Origin: Sycobia sp. Sy_11 | Lineage: Eukaryota > Arthropoda > Insecta > Hymenoptera > Epichrysomallidae | Length of the DNA stretch: 64,000 bases | Assembly (NCBI GenBank): GCA_018907035.1 | Contig: JACCIC010000139.1 | Coordinates: forward strand, 496,001-560,000 | Direction of reading: 5' to 3' | Shown: piece after piece, positions 12,137-22,450 of the stretch | Layout of the letters: the number at the start of each line of letters is the position of its first letter | Numbering within the stretch: position 1 is the stretch's first letter | Notes under the pieces: generated by a model | Seen by the model: the letters and a program-made list of their open reading frames with translations, nothing else | Database searches by the model: none | What the model was told of the DNA's origin: nothing | Position numbers and translations under genes: made by a program

Positions 12137-14578
12137 ATGTGTGCCAGAGCTTTAATTTTCACCGTACTCAGTATTATGTGGATGGAAGGGACACATTGCT
12201 GCCGTAAGTTAAAAAATGATTTTTACATTTCTGAATTTTGAATGACACACCAAAGAGTATTAATCATTTATTTGATTAAAATCAATTGACGATAAATTAT
12301 GAGGGATATTTTAGACATTACATATAAATGGTTAATTTTTATTTTATTTATATAATATGAAATAAATTCCTGACAATATTTATAAGTTATTGTTAAGAAA
12401 TTTTAAAAATGTATTCATAAATATCGTATTTTTTTGGATTTAAAAATATTATTTAAAAATATTTGAAAATCGTAATAAAATACTTCAATATTCTATAATA
12501 CTGTTTGACCCATCAGCTTGACATCCTTTATCCTTAAGACTGTAGAAAGGATGATTCACAGATTCATCAGGGACAATGCTTTGATGAAGAATCAACAATA
12601 ATTTTGCCGAAGGTGTCCTCATGGACATTGATGGGGCTTTCAATTACACATCACGGGGAGTTATTAAAGAGGCCATGCATAGACATGGCATTCCCCCATG
12701 CACTGCGGAATGGATTGACCATATATTGGAAAATCGCACCCTGGAAACCAGTAAAGGGAGTACGACCCTATGAGGCGTAATGGAGTCTGGGTGTCGGCAG
12801 GGTGACGTCCTATCTCCATTCATATGGTGCCTCGTGGTGAACGACCTTCTGAAACGACTGAATAACATGAGTTGTACGGCAGTTGGTGATATCGACGATA
12901 TCATGGTTATCGTCAGAGGACCCTTTCTTGACCCCCTTATGGCGGTCATACAAGGTACCCTCAACGTGGTGGACAGATGATGCAGACAGACAAGTCTAAC
13001 TGTTCATCCTAGGAAGACTGAAGTCATAGTCTGCACCAGAAAATACAAATGGAATAGAGAATGCAACTTGACCCTAGGAGAACAACGCTTAACCTTTAAG
13101 AATCAAGTAAAATACCTAGGTGTTATCATTGATATTAAGATATCGTGGAATAATCACCTGGAATACACAACTGAGAGGCTGATAGCATGCCTGTGGCAGG
13201 TTCGTAGAGCCATAGCCAGGAGGTGGGGCCTCAGACCAGACACGATGAAGTAGATATATGAGGCTGTTCTGAAATCCAGACTAACATATGGTGCTCTGAT
13301 CTCCTGGGAGAGAATGGCCTTATCCTCTGCTGTTAGCATACTCGAGAGAGTGAGGAGTATGGTATTGAGAAGCATCTCAGGCGCGATTATGTCTTCACCT
13401 ACTGCGGCGCTAGGTATGCTCCTCAAAATTGAACTATTCACACTGTTCTTGGCGGGTACAGCTGCAAGAGCCCTCCACAGAGTCCAAAGATTGCTCGCAC
13501 AGGTTAGCAGGAAGTGACCACTACGGCTCCCCAAGGGACTGGACGGAAAGGCGATTTTACGAATGAACCTAGATGCCACGAACAGAAGCTTCCTTTTTCG
13601 ACAATAAATATAGAGTCAGTATCCCATCCAAAGAAGAATGGAAATCTGGATTAACAGGCATCCCAAACATTAGAAAACTGTGGTTCATAGACGGCTCTAA
13701 CAATGAAAAGGGTGCAGGGGTGTACCGCAGAAGTAATGGCAGGGGAACAATCATCCAATTGGGACGACACCCATCGTTTTTCAATCTGACCTAATGGCAA
13801 TAATGAGAGGGGCTGAGATGATCACGAAGGTGGCCACCACCACCCGTATTTGCATTTGCTCAGACATTAAGAGCGCATTACTAGCGCTAAATAGCTACAC
13901 TACAAAATCCAAGCTGGTTAGAGACTATTTTCTAGTCCTGAAGAGGTTGGCCGAAAAGGGAAAGGTTACGCTTCTGTGGATTCTGGGCCATCAAGGGATC
14001 AAGGGAATGCTCGGCTTGGCGGATGATCTAGCTAAAATGGAAGCTAGAGCTGCCTATAATGCCCCGGAGCCGACTGTACGACTCTGCAACACCCTAATCA
14101 AAGGGGAGATAGGCGGATGGGTAGCGAAGGAAAACAGCCGACAATGGGAGGAAAATGAGAAATGCAGGCGGACAAAAGCGTTTATTACCATTAAAAATAC
14201 TATGAACTGGACCAAGGCTATTCTTGGTCTCAGTAGAAAAACGGCTAAGCTACTTATCGAAATCCTCATGGGTCACGGTAAACTTAATGCTCACAGGTGC
14301 AGGATGGGTCTCAAAAGGGACCCCTCCTGTCGCTTCTGTTACACAGAAGATGAAACCCCTGAACATATTCTGTGTCACTGTCCGAACATATCTGGAAGGA
14401 GATGGCAGTATTTAATGGCTACATCCCTGAATATGGAGGATATCGAGGCCCACATGACGAACAGAATATTTTTGTTCTAGGAGGCCTGCGGATTATAGCG
14501 GGTGCTGGTCTTAAGGAGGGACGCGAAGGGCTTCCCATGCGTCCTGGGTCCGGAAGGCCCAACTCCGTAAAAATACAC

Positions 14579-14620
<42 letters not shown>

Positions 14621-15960
14621 TAATAGTGGAAACATTCTCAAGATACATATTTTAAAAGATTTTTAATATATTTCTCTGAAATATTTCGTAGAAAATATTT
14701 TAAAATATTTCAAAAATTCAAACATTTATAAAATAAAAGCATCAAATATTTTAATAAAAGTTAGTCGTTTGTAGGTGAGGAAGATGGTTTACGCCAAAAG
14801 TGTATATTATTGAGAAGAAATTCTAAAAGTAGATATAGTTACTTCATTATATTTCTGATCACTTACCCTCGTAAGAAACGCATAAGCCTGTTTCAGATAT
14901 TACATTTTGGCGAATAAGTACATAAAAATGAAAGCCATTAATTCCACTTATGTTTATAAATTAAAAATTTTTGATATTTTTTAATATTTTCAATAAATTT
15001 CAGAAGACTCATGAAATTATTATGAACGTTTCAAAAGAATCAATCCAAAGAAATGGAAATATTAATAGAAAATATTTTTAAAACGTATCAACATTTTTTA
15101 TTTGTAAAATGTCGTATTGAAATCTGTCTTGGATAAGATATTCCTATATTTTTAAAATATCCATCAAATATCCCTGAAATTTTTGTAAAATATTTCATTA
15201 AGAAATATAATATTTTGGCTTTATTTAACAGAATTATTAATATAAAATAAAAAAAATTTTCAGTTTCTAAATGAAAAATTAACTTTTTTTCCTTCCTTTC
15301 AGGTAATATACGAAAGTATAGAAACAATAATTGTAAATCCAAAGTATTTAAAAAAATTTGAATTTTCTACTATAAATGAGAAAACGCCCGATATGAAAAC
15401 ACAATTGACATTGTGCGTGATAAAAGATTTTCCACTACAAACAAGAGTAAGCTAATGCACGATTGATTAAACCATTTTTTCTTATTTATTATTTATTGGA
15501 CAGTAATAAACATTGAATTTACAGTACCAAACACATCTCTTGAAGGATATACTCGGTAGACCAAGAGTAGACTTGGGATTGTATTATTCAAGGATATGCC
15601 AAGCTGATATAAATTTTCATTATTTACCAAATTATTTGAAAGTTTTAATGACGAATCGTAATTGTATAATGAAGGTTCTTATTATATACTGCTTATAATA
15701 TTTAGAAAAATATCAATTGTCATTGTTTTATTATATTTATTCATATATTTAATTCATAGGCACAGGAACAAACTATTAATAATGCTGGCTTATTTGAACT
15801 TGATCGATTCATACCCATCGGAGAGAGAAGAAGTAACTTTACTATAATAAATTTCAATTCGTTAATTGGCCCCAATGGTACTATTATTGTACACTATCAA
15901 GTTAAGGCCATGTATCTGACAGATTATGTTGGGGGTAATGATTATGGCGACAAATTTTGA
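12137..15960 (+). CDS. Spliced gene for a small secreted protein, DUF1091-like
   Basis: Assembled by eye from splice sites. Exon 1 is 12137-12203: ATG, then a 22-residue signal peptide beginning MCARALIFTVLSIM, then a GTAAGT donor after one extra nt. Later exons are 15303-15446 (48 codons, donor GTAAGC), 15525-15674 (50 codons) and 15760-15960 (66 codons plus TGA). Their acceptors are TTTCAG, TTACAG and TCATAG, and all three are open in one phase. Introns 2 and 3 are 78 and 85 nt. The body includes NPKYLKKFEF, GLYYSRICQAD, LPNYLKVL, NRNCIMK, LFELDRFIPIG and two sequons (NFT, NGT). This order of Cys, an N-x-C-x-x-K element and an LxxFxPxG element weakly resembles the secreted DUF1091/MD-2-related lipid-recognition proteins of insects, and the total length (about 190 residues) fits. 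Exon 1 ends in phase 1 but exon 15303 must be entered in phase 0. A 20-nt microexon at 14780-14799 (RRWFTPK) would restore the frame but its splice sites are weak. The donor of intron 3 is a weak GTTCTT. AATAAA signals follow at 15963 and 15969. The existence of the gene is likely; the family and the exon 1 join are uncertain. Confidence 0.6.
12503..14621 (+). mobile_element. Dead 5'-truncated non-LTR retrotransposon (I/Jockey-type with RNase H)
   Basis: Recognisable reverse-transcriptase pieces run in order: PISLTSFILKTVERM near 12509; then an apparent internal deletion near 12597; then VLMDIDGAFNYTS (12612 on), GCRQGDVLSPF, and the catalytic box, degraded from YADD to DIDD. After these come the thumb (KYLGVIID, ALISWERMAL) and an RNase H domain (LWFIDGSNNEKGAGV, ICICSDIKSALLAL, GHQGIKG). 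The end is a CCHC-like finger, CRFC...H-x4-C, near 14326. In-frame stops lie at 12771, 12978, 13251 and 13515. Frameshifts lie near 13575-13610 and 13780. The RNase H catalytic Glu is replaced by Asp (FQSDL). The 3' end is a (TAA)n tail at 14579-14621, as in I-factor-like elements. It lies in the same orientation inside intron 1 of the secreted-protein gene. An imperfect flanking match (TATAATACTG / TATAATAGTG) may be a target-site duplication, but the sequence there is simple. Confidence 0.93.
13573..14480 (+). pseudogene. RNase H and C-terminal finger region of the dead retrotransposon
   Basis: Two overlapping frames (13573-13794 and 13794-14480) carry the RNase H domain and the C-terminal finger. 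They join by a shift near a T-run at about 13775-13780. The 228-codon second frame is the longest intact piece of the element and is open to TAG at 14478. It contains the Asp of CICSDIKSALLAL, the GHQGIKG segment (with Asn of the usual GNE replaced) and the CRFC...HILCHC finger. It is a relic, not a host gene. Confidence 0.9.
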
Positions 15961-15962
15961 AC

Positions 15963-15974
15963 AATAAAAATAAA
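15963..15974 (+). promoter_or_regulatory. Poly(A) signals of the secreted-protein gene
   Basis: Two AATAAA hexamers (15963-15968 and 15969-15974) begin 3 and 9 nt after the TGA stop. They support the proposed 3' end. Confidence 0.55.
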
Positions 15975-17930
15975 TTTATAAATAATGGAATTGAGCAGTT
16001 TCTTAATTTTTGAACAACTGCTGTCTTATGAAAGATAGCTATTTGTGATCTTCGTGCTACTATTCAGAATAGAATCTATTCATCTATCGATTCAAATTCT
16101 GCCAATCTCTTGTATCGATTAAATAAGAAAATATCGCTCGATCGTAATGCACATGTTTATCTTTCATTTACACTTTAACATACAAATTAAATCAAGATCA
16201 ATCGTGTAATACTAAGCAAACATTTCAACGATCTACTTGCAATAAGTATTTTTGCTTTACAGAAACTTTTTTCAAAAAACAAGAATGTTAATATCGTTAT
16301 CATATAATAATTAAATCGTATTTTAATCAGTTCCGATAATGAGAGCCAAATTTAGTTTTCAATTTTTGAAGAAATCGCGAAAAGTTCAGATTATGAAAAC
16401 TAGAACAACAATACAAACCTTACCTCTCCCTTCCTTCTCAAAATTCCGCAATTTTCATAATACACGTTTTCTATGGATATCTTGTAGAAAGTCCGATTTG
16501 ATTCAGGCAAATAATATGTAATCTTTTTTTTGGTCACGTTAGTTAACCGTAGAGAAATCTTGCTCGAATCTGCTGCGTCGAATATTGGAAAAACAGTATG
16601 TAGGATCGGTGCCAAGAATCTAGTATACAGCCGTGCATGTTTTGAGGATATTTCTATACACGTCTGACGAAATAAGAAAATTTTAAGGAAGTAAAATTAG
16701 ATGGTAAACAGAAAATCCCCGCTTTTGCTCGTTTATCAAAAAAGCACTGATTACAGGATATCTTATAATATTTACACGAGAAAATTTCAGCTTCCTCCTA
16801 CGTAACGAAATCTACCATGATTCGAGTAAATAAAACGTATAAAGTTACTATTTTCCGTTCAATATTGAACAATAATTGAAACAATGTCATGTGGTTTTGA
16901 CGGTCAATCTATTAACAATCTTATTCTGACCACTAGCTAAATGCAACACATGGGCGCGGGTGAGAGTAATGTATTATTTTTATGATATATAATCGCTTTG
17001 AAATATTTCTCTTCGACGGTTCACCATTAGAATAAATTAATTCAATTAAAAAAATGGGGTTATATTTACACGTTAAAAAATGTTTGAAAATTCTCGACTG
17101 ATATACGAGGTAAACAATTTGTTGAAAACCTGAACCTTAAATATCAGCAAAAATATAAGATCAAAATCATTCTCATTATTAATGATAAGAAAATAATTAT
17201 ACAGTATTATACGGCAGTATAATAAGTGTTCTCAAAGTATATTTAATATTTAAGTTTAAAGTGAATTTAAAGTACACTAAAATTTTGATTGATTCTTATA
17301 TTAGCCGTCTTGAACTTAACATATTTATCTTCATATCAAAAAGAGTACATCTCTGAAGAATAATATTGTAGATAATGTATAAATAGTCATAACTGGAAAT
17401 AAATATTGGGAAATATTTTGAAACTATTTAGAGAAGTTTCTGACAGTTGACTAACGTTATTTAACGAGAATCATATACTTTTTATTGATTTTTAATTTCA
17501 GGATCTTACTTGCTCGTCTTTCGTAAAACACCTTTGAGGAAAATCAGATACTTCAAATTCTAGTAGTCTATTAGAATGAATAATAAAGGTACTTTCACAT
17601 TAATCAGGGAATAATTACTCGAAAATACATACAATCGATTGTAAAACATGTCAGCAATGTCTGCTTGATACTTACCTCCAACTATCTTCTCAGGTATCTT
17701 CCATCCTTTAGTACACACTTCATCAATTTTATTGCAAGTTAAGGATTAAGTGCGCACGCCCGAGCTTCTTATCGTATTTCGTCGGTTCGAGCAAAAGCAT
17801 TTTCGTAGAAGCCTTTCGAATCTTATTCGAAATTCCTCATTCTTATATTATTCCATTCTATTTGGAATTACGAGTATTATTACCATATATATATATGTAG
17901 ATCCAATACTATAATTCGATCCTAAAAGAA
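15975..17930. other. AT-rich intergenic stretch
   Basis: No gene recognised. On the minus strand a strong donor (TTGGAG|GTAAGT, exon side ending at 17676) follows a short open stretch encoding TKGWKIPEKIVG, but neither an acceptor with a pyrimidine tract nor further exons are evident. Confidence 0.45.
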
Positions 17931-18260
17931 TTTAATCCAGTTTGGCGGACCGCAGGCTCACCTACGCAGCCCATGTAGTTTAGAATCGACGGTATGCACA
18001 CGGCGGCAGGATTTCTCTTTCGCGGCTTGGCTCGGCCCAGTACCATTTTTGGATTTTCAGCCTCATTAACCGGCAGAATGCGAAAACAACCTTCGCGTTA
18101 ATTAAAAGTATCGGTAGATTTTATACTTGGCGCTACCAGTGGCAGACAGACGGTCGAATAAAAGTCGAGGGGGCTACGGAATACAGGCGGGTCGTTTTAA
18201 TTGATCTGTAACGGATGACATAGTTTTAAATGATCTGTAACATTCGACCGGCGCGTTACC
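17931..18260. other. GC-richer block with a possible minus-strand first exon
   Basis: This block of about 330 bp stands out in composition. On the minus strand an ATG at 17974 begins Met-Gly-Cys-Val and is cut in phase 1 by a strong donor (TAG|GTGAGC, exon end 17962). Met-Gly-Cys is the signature of N-myristoylated and palmitoylated proteins. No following exon could be proven. It could equally be a conserved noncoding element. Confidence 0.3.
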
Positions 18261-19195
18261 GCTGGATTGTGTTTCTTTTTTTTTTCATAATTATTCTTAT
18301 CAATATCCAATCTAGACGTATTTATTTAGAGAATTATGATGAAACTCTCTAGTGCCGCCCAGCCACCGGTTACTTAATGGAAAGCAGCCTACTTATACGT
18401 CCCGATCGAGACTTCATACAGTTCTATACTTTAACTTTTTTTTTTAAACGATATAATTTTGTAACTCGCGTTACATGAATGATAATTGCCTGATATTGAG
18501 TATCGGGGAAAATTATTATCGCTGAATCTGATGAGAAGAATAGAGTAAATAAACTAATATAAATGAAGTAATGCGAGATTATACAATATTATTTTGTAAA
18601 TGTAGTTCCTGATCTACATATATTCATCTTTCTTCAAAATCCAGTTTAATTATATTTCTTGTGTAACGTTTCATAAATATTAAAAGATCGATCAGGTATG
18701 AATGCTTTTAAGGGATGAATAAGTTCAATTACCGTGAAGAATCTTTGTAAATTATCACGCAGATATGTGATATGTCGTTTATTGATTTTGTAACAGACTG
18801 TTGAATTACAATGCTGCATTTTTTTACTTTTTATTATTTAATTATTTCTTACTTTAATTATTATAGACCCCTCTCGCACACTATAAACGTATGTTTGGAA
18901 CAGTAATCGAGTAAATAATTCCGTACAGCAAAGAAAATATTTACTTGACGCACCGGCCGCTTGCTTGACATAAGTAAATTTCAGTTGCCTCGTGTAAATA
19001 TGTTCTTTTAACTATGTATATAGAATTATTTACTTGGCGCGATGCAAGCAAATATTTACTTGAATTCGCAACTGTCTATTTTTCACCACAATGCCGTAAA
19101 TAATTGCTCCAATGGACTGTAAAACGATGAGCGATCATATAAGACTTCGTCAATAACGCCATTCGATAAAATACGCAATAAACCGGCAACGCACT
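18261..19195. other. AT-rich stretch with forkhead-motif cluster
   Basis: No coding frame. It contains the dense GTAAATA cluster described separately. Confidence 0.55.
18911..19102. promoter_or_regulatory. Cluster of six GTAAATA (forkhead-type) motifs
   Basis: Exact GTAAATA or its complement occurs at 18911-18917, 18938-18944, 18994-19000, 19027-19033, 19053-19059 and 19096-19102, with a near match at 18974. Three copies share the longer form TATTTACTTG. GTAAATA is the core bound by forkhead (FOX) factors. By base composition well under one copy is expected in 190 bp, so a regulatory cluster or a decayed tandem repeat is plausible. Confidence 0.4.
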
Positions 19196-19311
19196 GTCAG
19201 CCAGCTCAGAAAAGTCAGAATTCAACGAACACCTGCGCTGCCTTCTGTATTCTCCGCTCGAGGCTCGAGAAAGCCATTTTTCTTTTTTGTCCCTTGCACC
19301 CAGTCACCGCT

Positions 19312-19314
<3 letters not shown>

Positions 19315-19364
<50 letters not shown>
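19315..19364. repeat. (TA)n microsatellite
   Basis: About 25 TA units. Confidence 0.97.
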
Positions 19365-19366
<2 letters not shown>

Positions 19367-19743
19367 AACGTTCTCGAATCCCATCCGCGCGAGCTCGAGC
19401 GAACGAACGAGCGGTCCATCAGGTTCACTTTTTTTTTGCCCCGTCAGCGCGGCTGCGGCGGCGGCAGCGGCAGCGGCAGCAGCGCAGGCCCAGGCATTAA
19501 TTCCATCACCGAAAGTAAAAATGATGCGTGTGCATGTGCGTATACATATCAGTACGCATAATATATACACGTTGGCTCGCGCGCCGCGCGTCGATAGCCC
19601 AAAAAAGGCCGGCTTGCCCCGCGGCCCCGGTGCTTCGTACACGCGTTTTGCTTTATACGCGCGGCCCCTCGGGTTTTTCTCTCCCGCGCTCCTCCGGAGA
19701 AATTGCGCGCGCCTACTTTCTTGCCTTCCCGTCTCACCCCCCT

Positions 19744-19748
<5 letters not shown>

Positions 19749-19783
<35 letters not shown>
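19749..19783. repeat. (CT)n microsatellite
   Basis: About 17 CT units. Confidence 0.97.
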
Positions 19784-19785
<2 letters not shown>

Positions 19786-19828
19786 CCCTCGATTGTGACG
19801 GACGCGGAAACGAGTCACGCGTAACCCG

Positions 19829-19833
<5 letters not shown>

Positions 19834-19877
<44 letters not shown>
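19834..19877. repeat. (AT)n microsatellite
   Basis: 22 AT units. Confidence 0.97.
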
Positions 19878-19882
<5 letters not shown>

Positions 19883-19904
19883 CGGTTAGAGATGCGTTGC
19901 GCAT

Positions 19905-19922
19905 CGTCGTCGTCGTCGTCGT
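19905..19922. repeat. (CGT)n microsatellite
   Basis: Six CGT units, 28 bp after the (AT)n array. Confidence 0.95.
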
Positions 19923-20110
19923 AAAGCTAACGCTTACCGCGCCAGCTGCCGGCCAGACTTAATGAAGCGCTGAAATGGAGAACGTGTAATGGGATCTGGC
20001 TTGGGATGACGAGCAAAAACAATGGGTCGCAGTACCGCGGTGGTTACGTCGGCTTACGCGCCGATGTGCTCTCGTTCGCGGGGCTTTTAGGGTATTTATA
20101 CGATGTCATG

Positions 20111-21051
20111 ACGTCTGAAGAGAAAATTAAGAGAAAAGGATTTTTTTTGTTGAGATATACTAGACGATTTTTTGAGAAGTTGTGCTGAAAGATAATGTTG
20201 TTCTGAATAGGCATAAGGATGTTCTTGAACAGTAGAATACGTTCATAATATTTTTTTAATTTGGCAAATATTGACTTGATGCAGGGCACGTGTATTTGAT
20301 GCAAGTAAATCTGACTTGTATTTTATACAAGACTAATCTCAGATAATCATAGTTTTTCAACATTCGTATGGAAGGGTATATTTACTTTCAATTACAAAAT
20401 CCTTTTTGAATTTGCCAAAAATTAGCTACTGTGAGCCTGTAATAAGAAATTCGCCAGGAATCCGGAACAATGACTGAACGAGCCGAAATAATATTTGGTT
20501 AATTTCTTTGCAGCGTGTCGACAACTTATTTTGTTATCTTCTTCAGGCATGCCAATTTACATAATAGAAACTGTAATTATAGTACGAGTGTTTTTATAAG
20601 TAGTGCGCGATTTTGCAGAAATTTGTGACTCGTCTATGCGTCTCGTGGATTATTTAATATAATATAATTTATATCAACGTAAATTTTAACGTCGCAGTTC
20701 CTAATACAAATTTTTTAACCGTAGGGGAATAGACTATAATTTACATTTAATAGCAGATTTCACATATACATAAGTCGAAAAATCGTTTTTAATTTATACA
20801 ATGTATTTGTTAAAAAAAATAACGATATATATACCATTGCTCGACGAACCGAGTCCGAAACATTTTATAAGAACGCTTTCAAAGTCGGATGATTGACGTC
20901 TCGGCTGCTACCGGGGTGATTAAAGACTGATATTCAATCAGCTTTAAAGCGTTTTAAAGGCTTTGATAAATTTCATCTGCAGACAAGTTATGATGAAGTT
21001 CGCTTTCATTATTTTTGCTGGCTTAGAAATTCGAATTCTCTCTCTGTTTCT

Positions 21052-21105
<54 letters not shown>

Positions 21106-21779
21106 ATTTTGAATATTTATGAGCAATCTAAATTACGGACAGACAGGATAACTGTATTTTTGCTAATGTATATAGTTGCTGGAAGCTAAAATGTTTTCGC
21201 ACCTATTCATCCAGTGTTTTCTTTTATTCATTGACGATTTTCCGCATTTCTATCGAATAGAAAGGTTCAAAATAACAGTTATAGCAATAATTTCGGAAAT
21301 AGTTCTTAGCGAGTTTCTACTTTGTTCAACTAAATTATTTTGATTGAAAAATTGAAAAAAATAATTGATAATTTTTTACAATTTTATTTTCGCAAAACAT
21401 ATCGTAATCCGTGCTATAAATAATGCATTGTAGATCATACGAGTGTCGGTATTATAAAATTTTGAACGAAATAATTTGGCTATATTTTAGTAAATTATTG
21501 AAGAGCGACAACCATAGCCTTCAGGTAGCTTCGACCGGCCAGTAGATGCGTTCCGAGTATGGTGAGCCACGTATTACATCTGTGCATCTTCATATTGAAT
21601 TACCGATTATCCTACTGTAAAGTAATTTCTTTAAACAGTTCAAGATTTTAAAGAAACAAAAGCCTCCAATAATTCCGCTCTTATAAAGATTTTTCGAAAA
21701 ATAAACTTTCACATTACGGTATCGATACTTTCTTCCGAATTACTACAATAAAATCTTTATTTTTCCCCTCTAGATTATG
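20111..21779. other. AT-rich stretch with compound CT/TA repeat
   Basis: No gene recognised. A 37-nt interval at 21525-21561 is flanked by a good acceptor (CCTTCAG) and a GTGAGC donor and is open in one frame (SFDRPVDAFRV). I do not call it an exon on that alone. Confidence 0.5.
21052..21105. repeat. Compound poly(C)-(CT)n-(TA)n repeat
   Basis: A run of C followed by about 16 CT units and about 7 TA units. Confidence 0.95.
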
Positions 21780-22072
21780 ACTTCAAGTATCACGGTCGAG
21801 AAAGAACTTCTTTGACAAGCCTGTACTGAAAGACTCGGCAATGGCTACGCGGACGACACTCGCTGCGGGGCCTGAAGAGAAATGGAAAGATAGCCCTATA
21901 TATATATATATAAAATTAATCATCTCTAGAACTCTCCAGCGTTGCCTCCCTTTGTTCTCGATTGGCGAAAGCAGCGCCTCGGCGTCGCCCCGAAACGAGA
22001 TGACGCTGTACATTACGCCATTGCGCTCGGCTGTATAACGTAATCCCAAGGTCGGAGCGGGAATATAGCTTT

Positions 22073-22126
<54 letters not shown>

Positions 22127-22450
22127 CGATGAAAAGTGAAAACCGTGGCCAGTTCACTCGGCCATTGTGGCAAATGTAGAGCGGGAAGGACGACCCTGTA
22201 AATATTTATGTATATAATTCTTATCGTGAAGGCACAGTAACCCGTTGCTTCACCGAATTCTCATTTATTCGACATTGATTGCAACGTACGTAGCGGTCTG
22301 TGCGTCCGTAATGTCGAGCAAGACTTGTATTTCGTTTGTTTATCATCGACGATACTCTCTGTTTAATTATCCTGCGTGGAAAAACTGTAGCGATAATAAA
22401 GGAAAGAGGGGGGATAATGAGGATTTCACGGTTTTAGCTTAGTCGCACTT
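21780..22450. other. GC-richer block split by (AT)n
   Basis: CpG-bearing sequence at about 21780-22060, then a 48-bp (AT)n array, then mixed sequence. No convincing exon. Confidence 0.5.
22077..22124. repeat. (AT)n microsatellite
   Basis: 24 AT units. Confidence 0.97.

Larger units (their letters stand above)
19196..20110. other. GC-rich CpG block with clustered microsatellites
   Basis: A CpG-rich block interrupted by five simple repeats: (TA)n, GCA/GGC triplets at about 19448-19482, (CT)n, (AT)n and (CGT)n. Long frames on both strands translate to Ile-Tyr, poly-Ala and Leu-Ser runs and are artefacts. A TGACGTC-like (CRE) motif lies near 20107. Confidence 0.5.

Noticed and set aside
19287..19880. 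197-codon frame
   Set aside because: Consists of microsatellite translations (Ile-Tyr, Ala and Leu-Ser runs).
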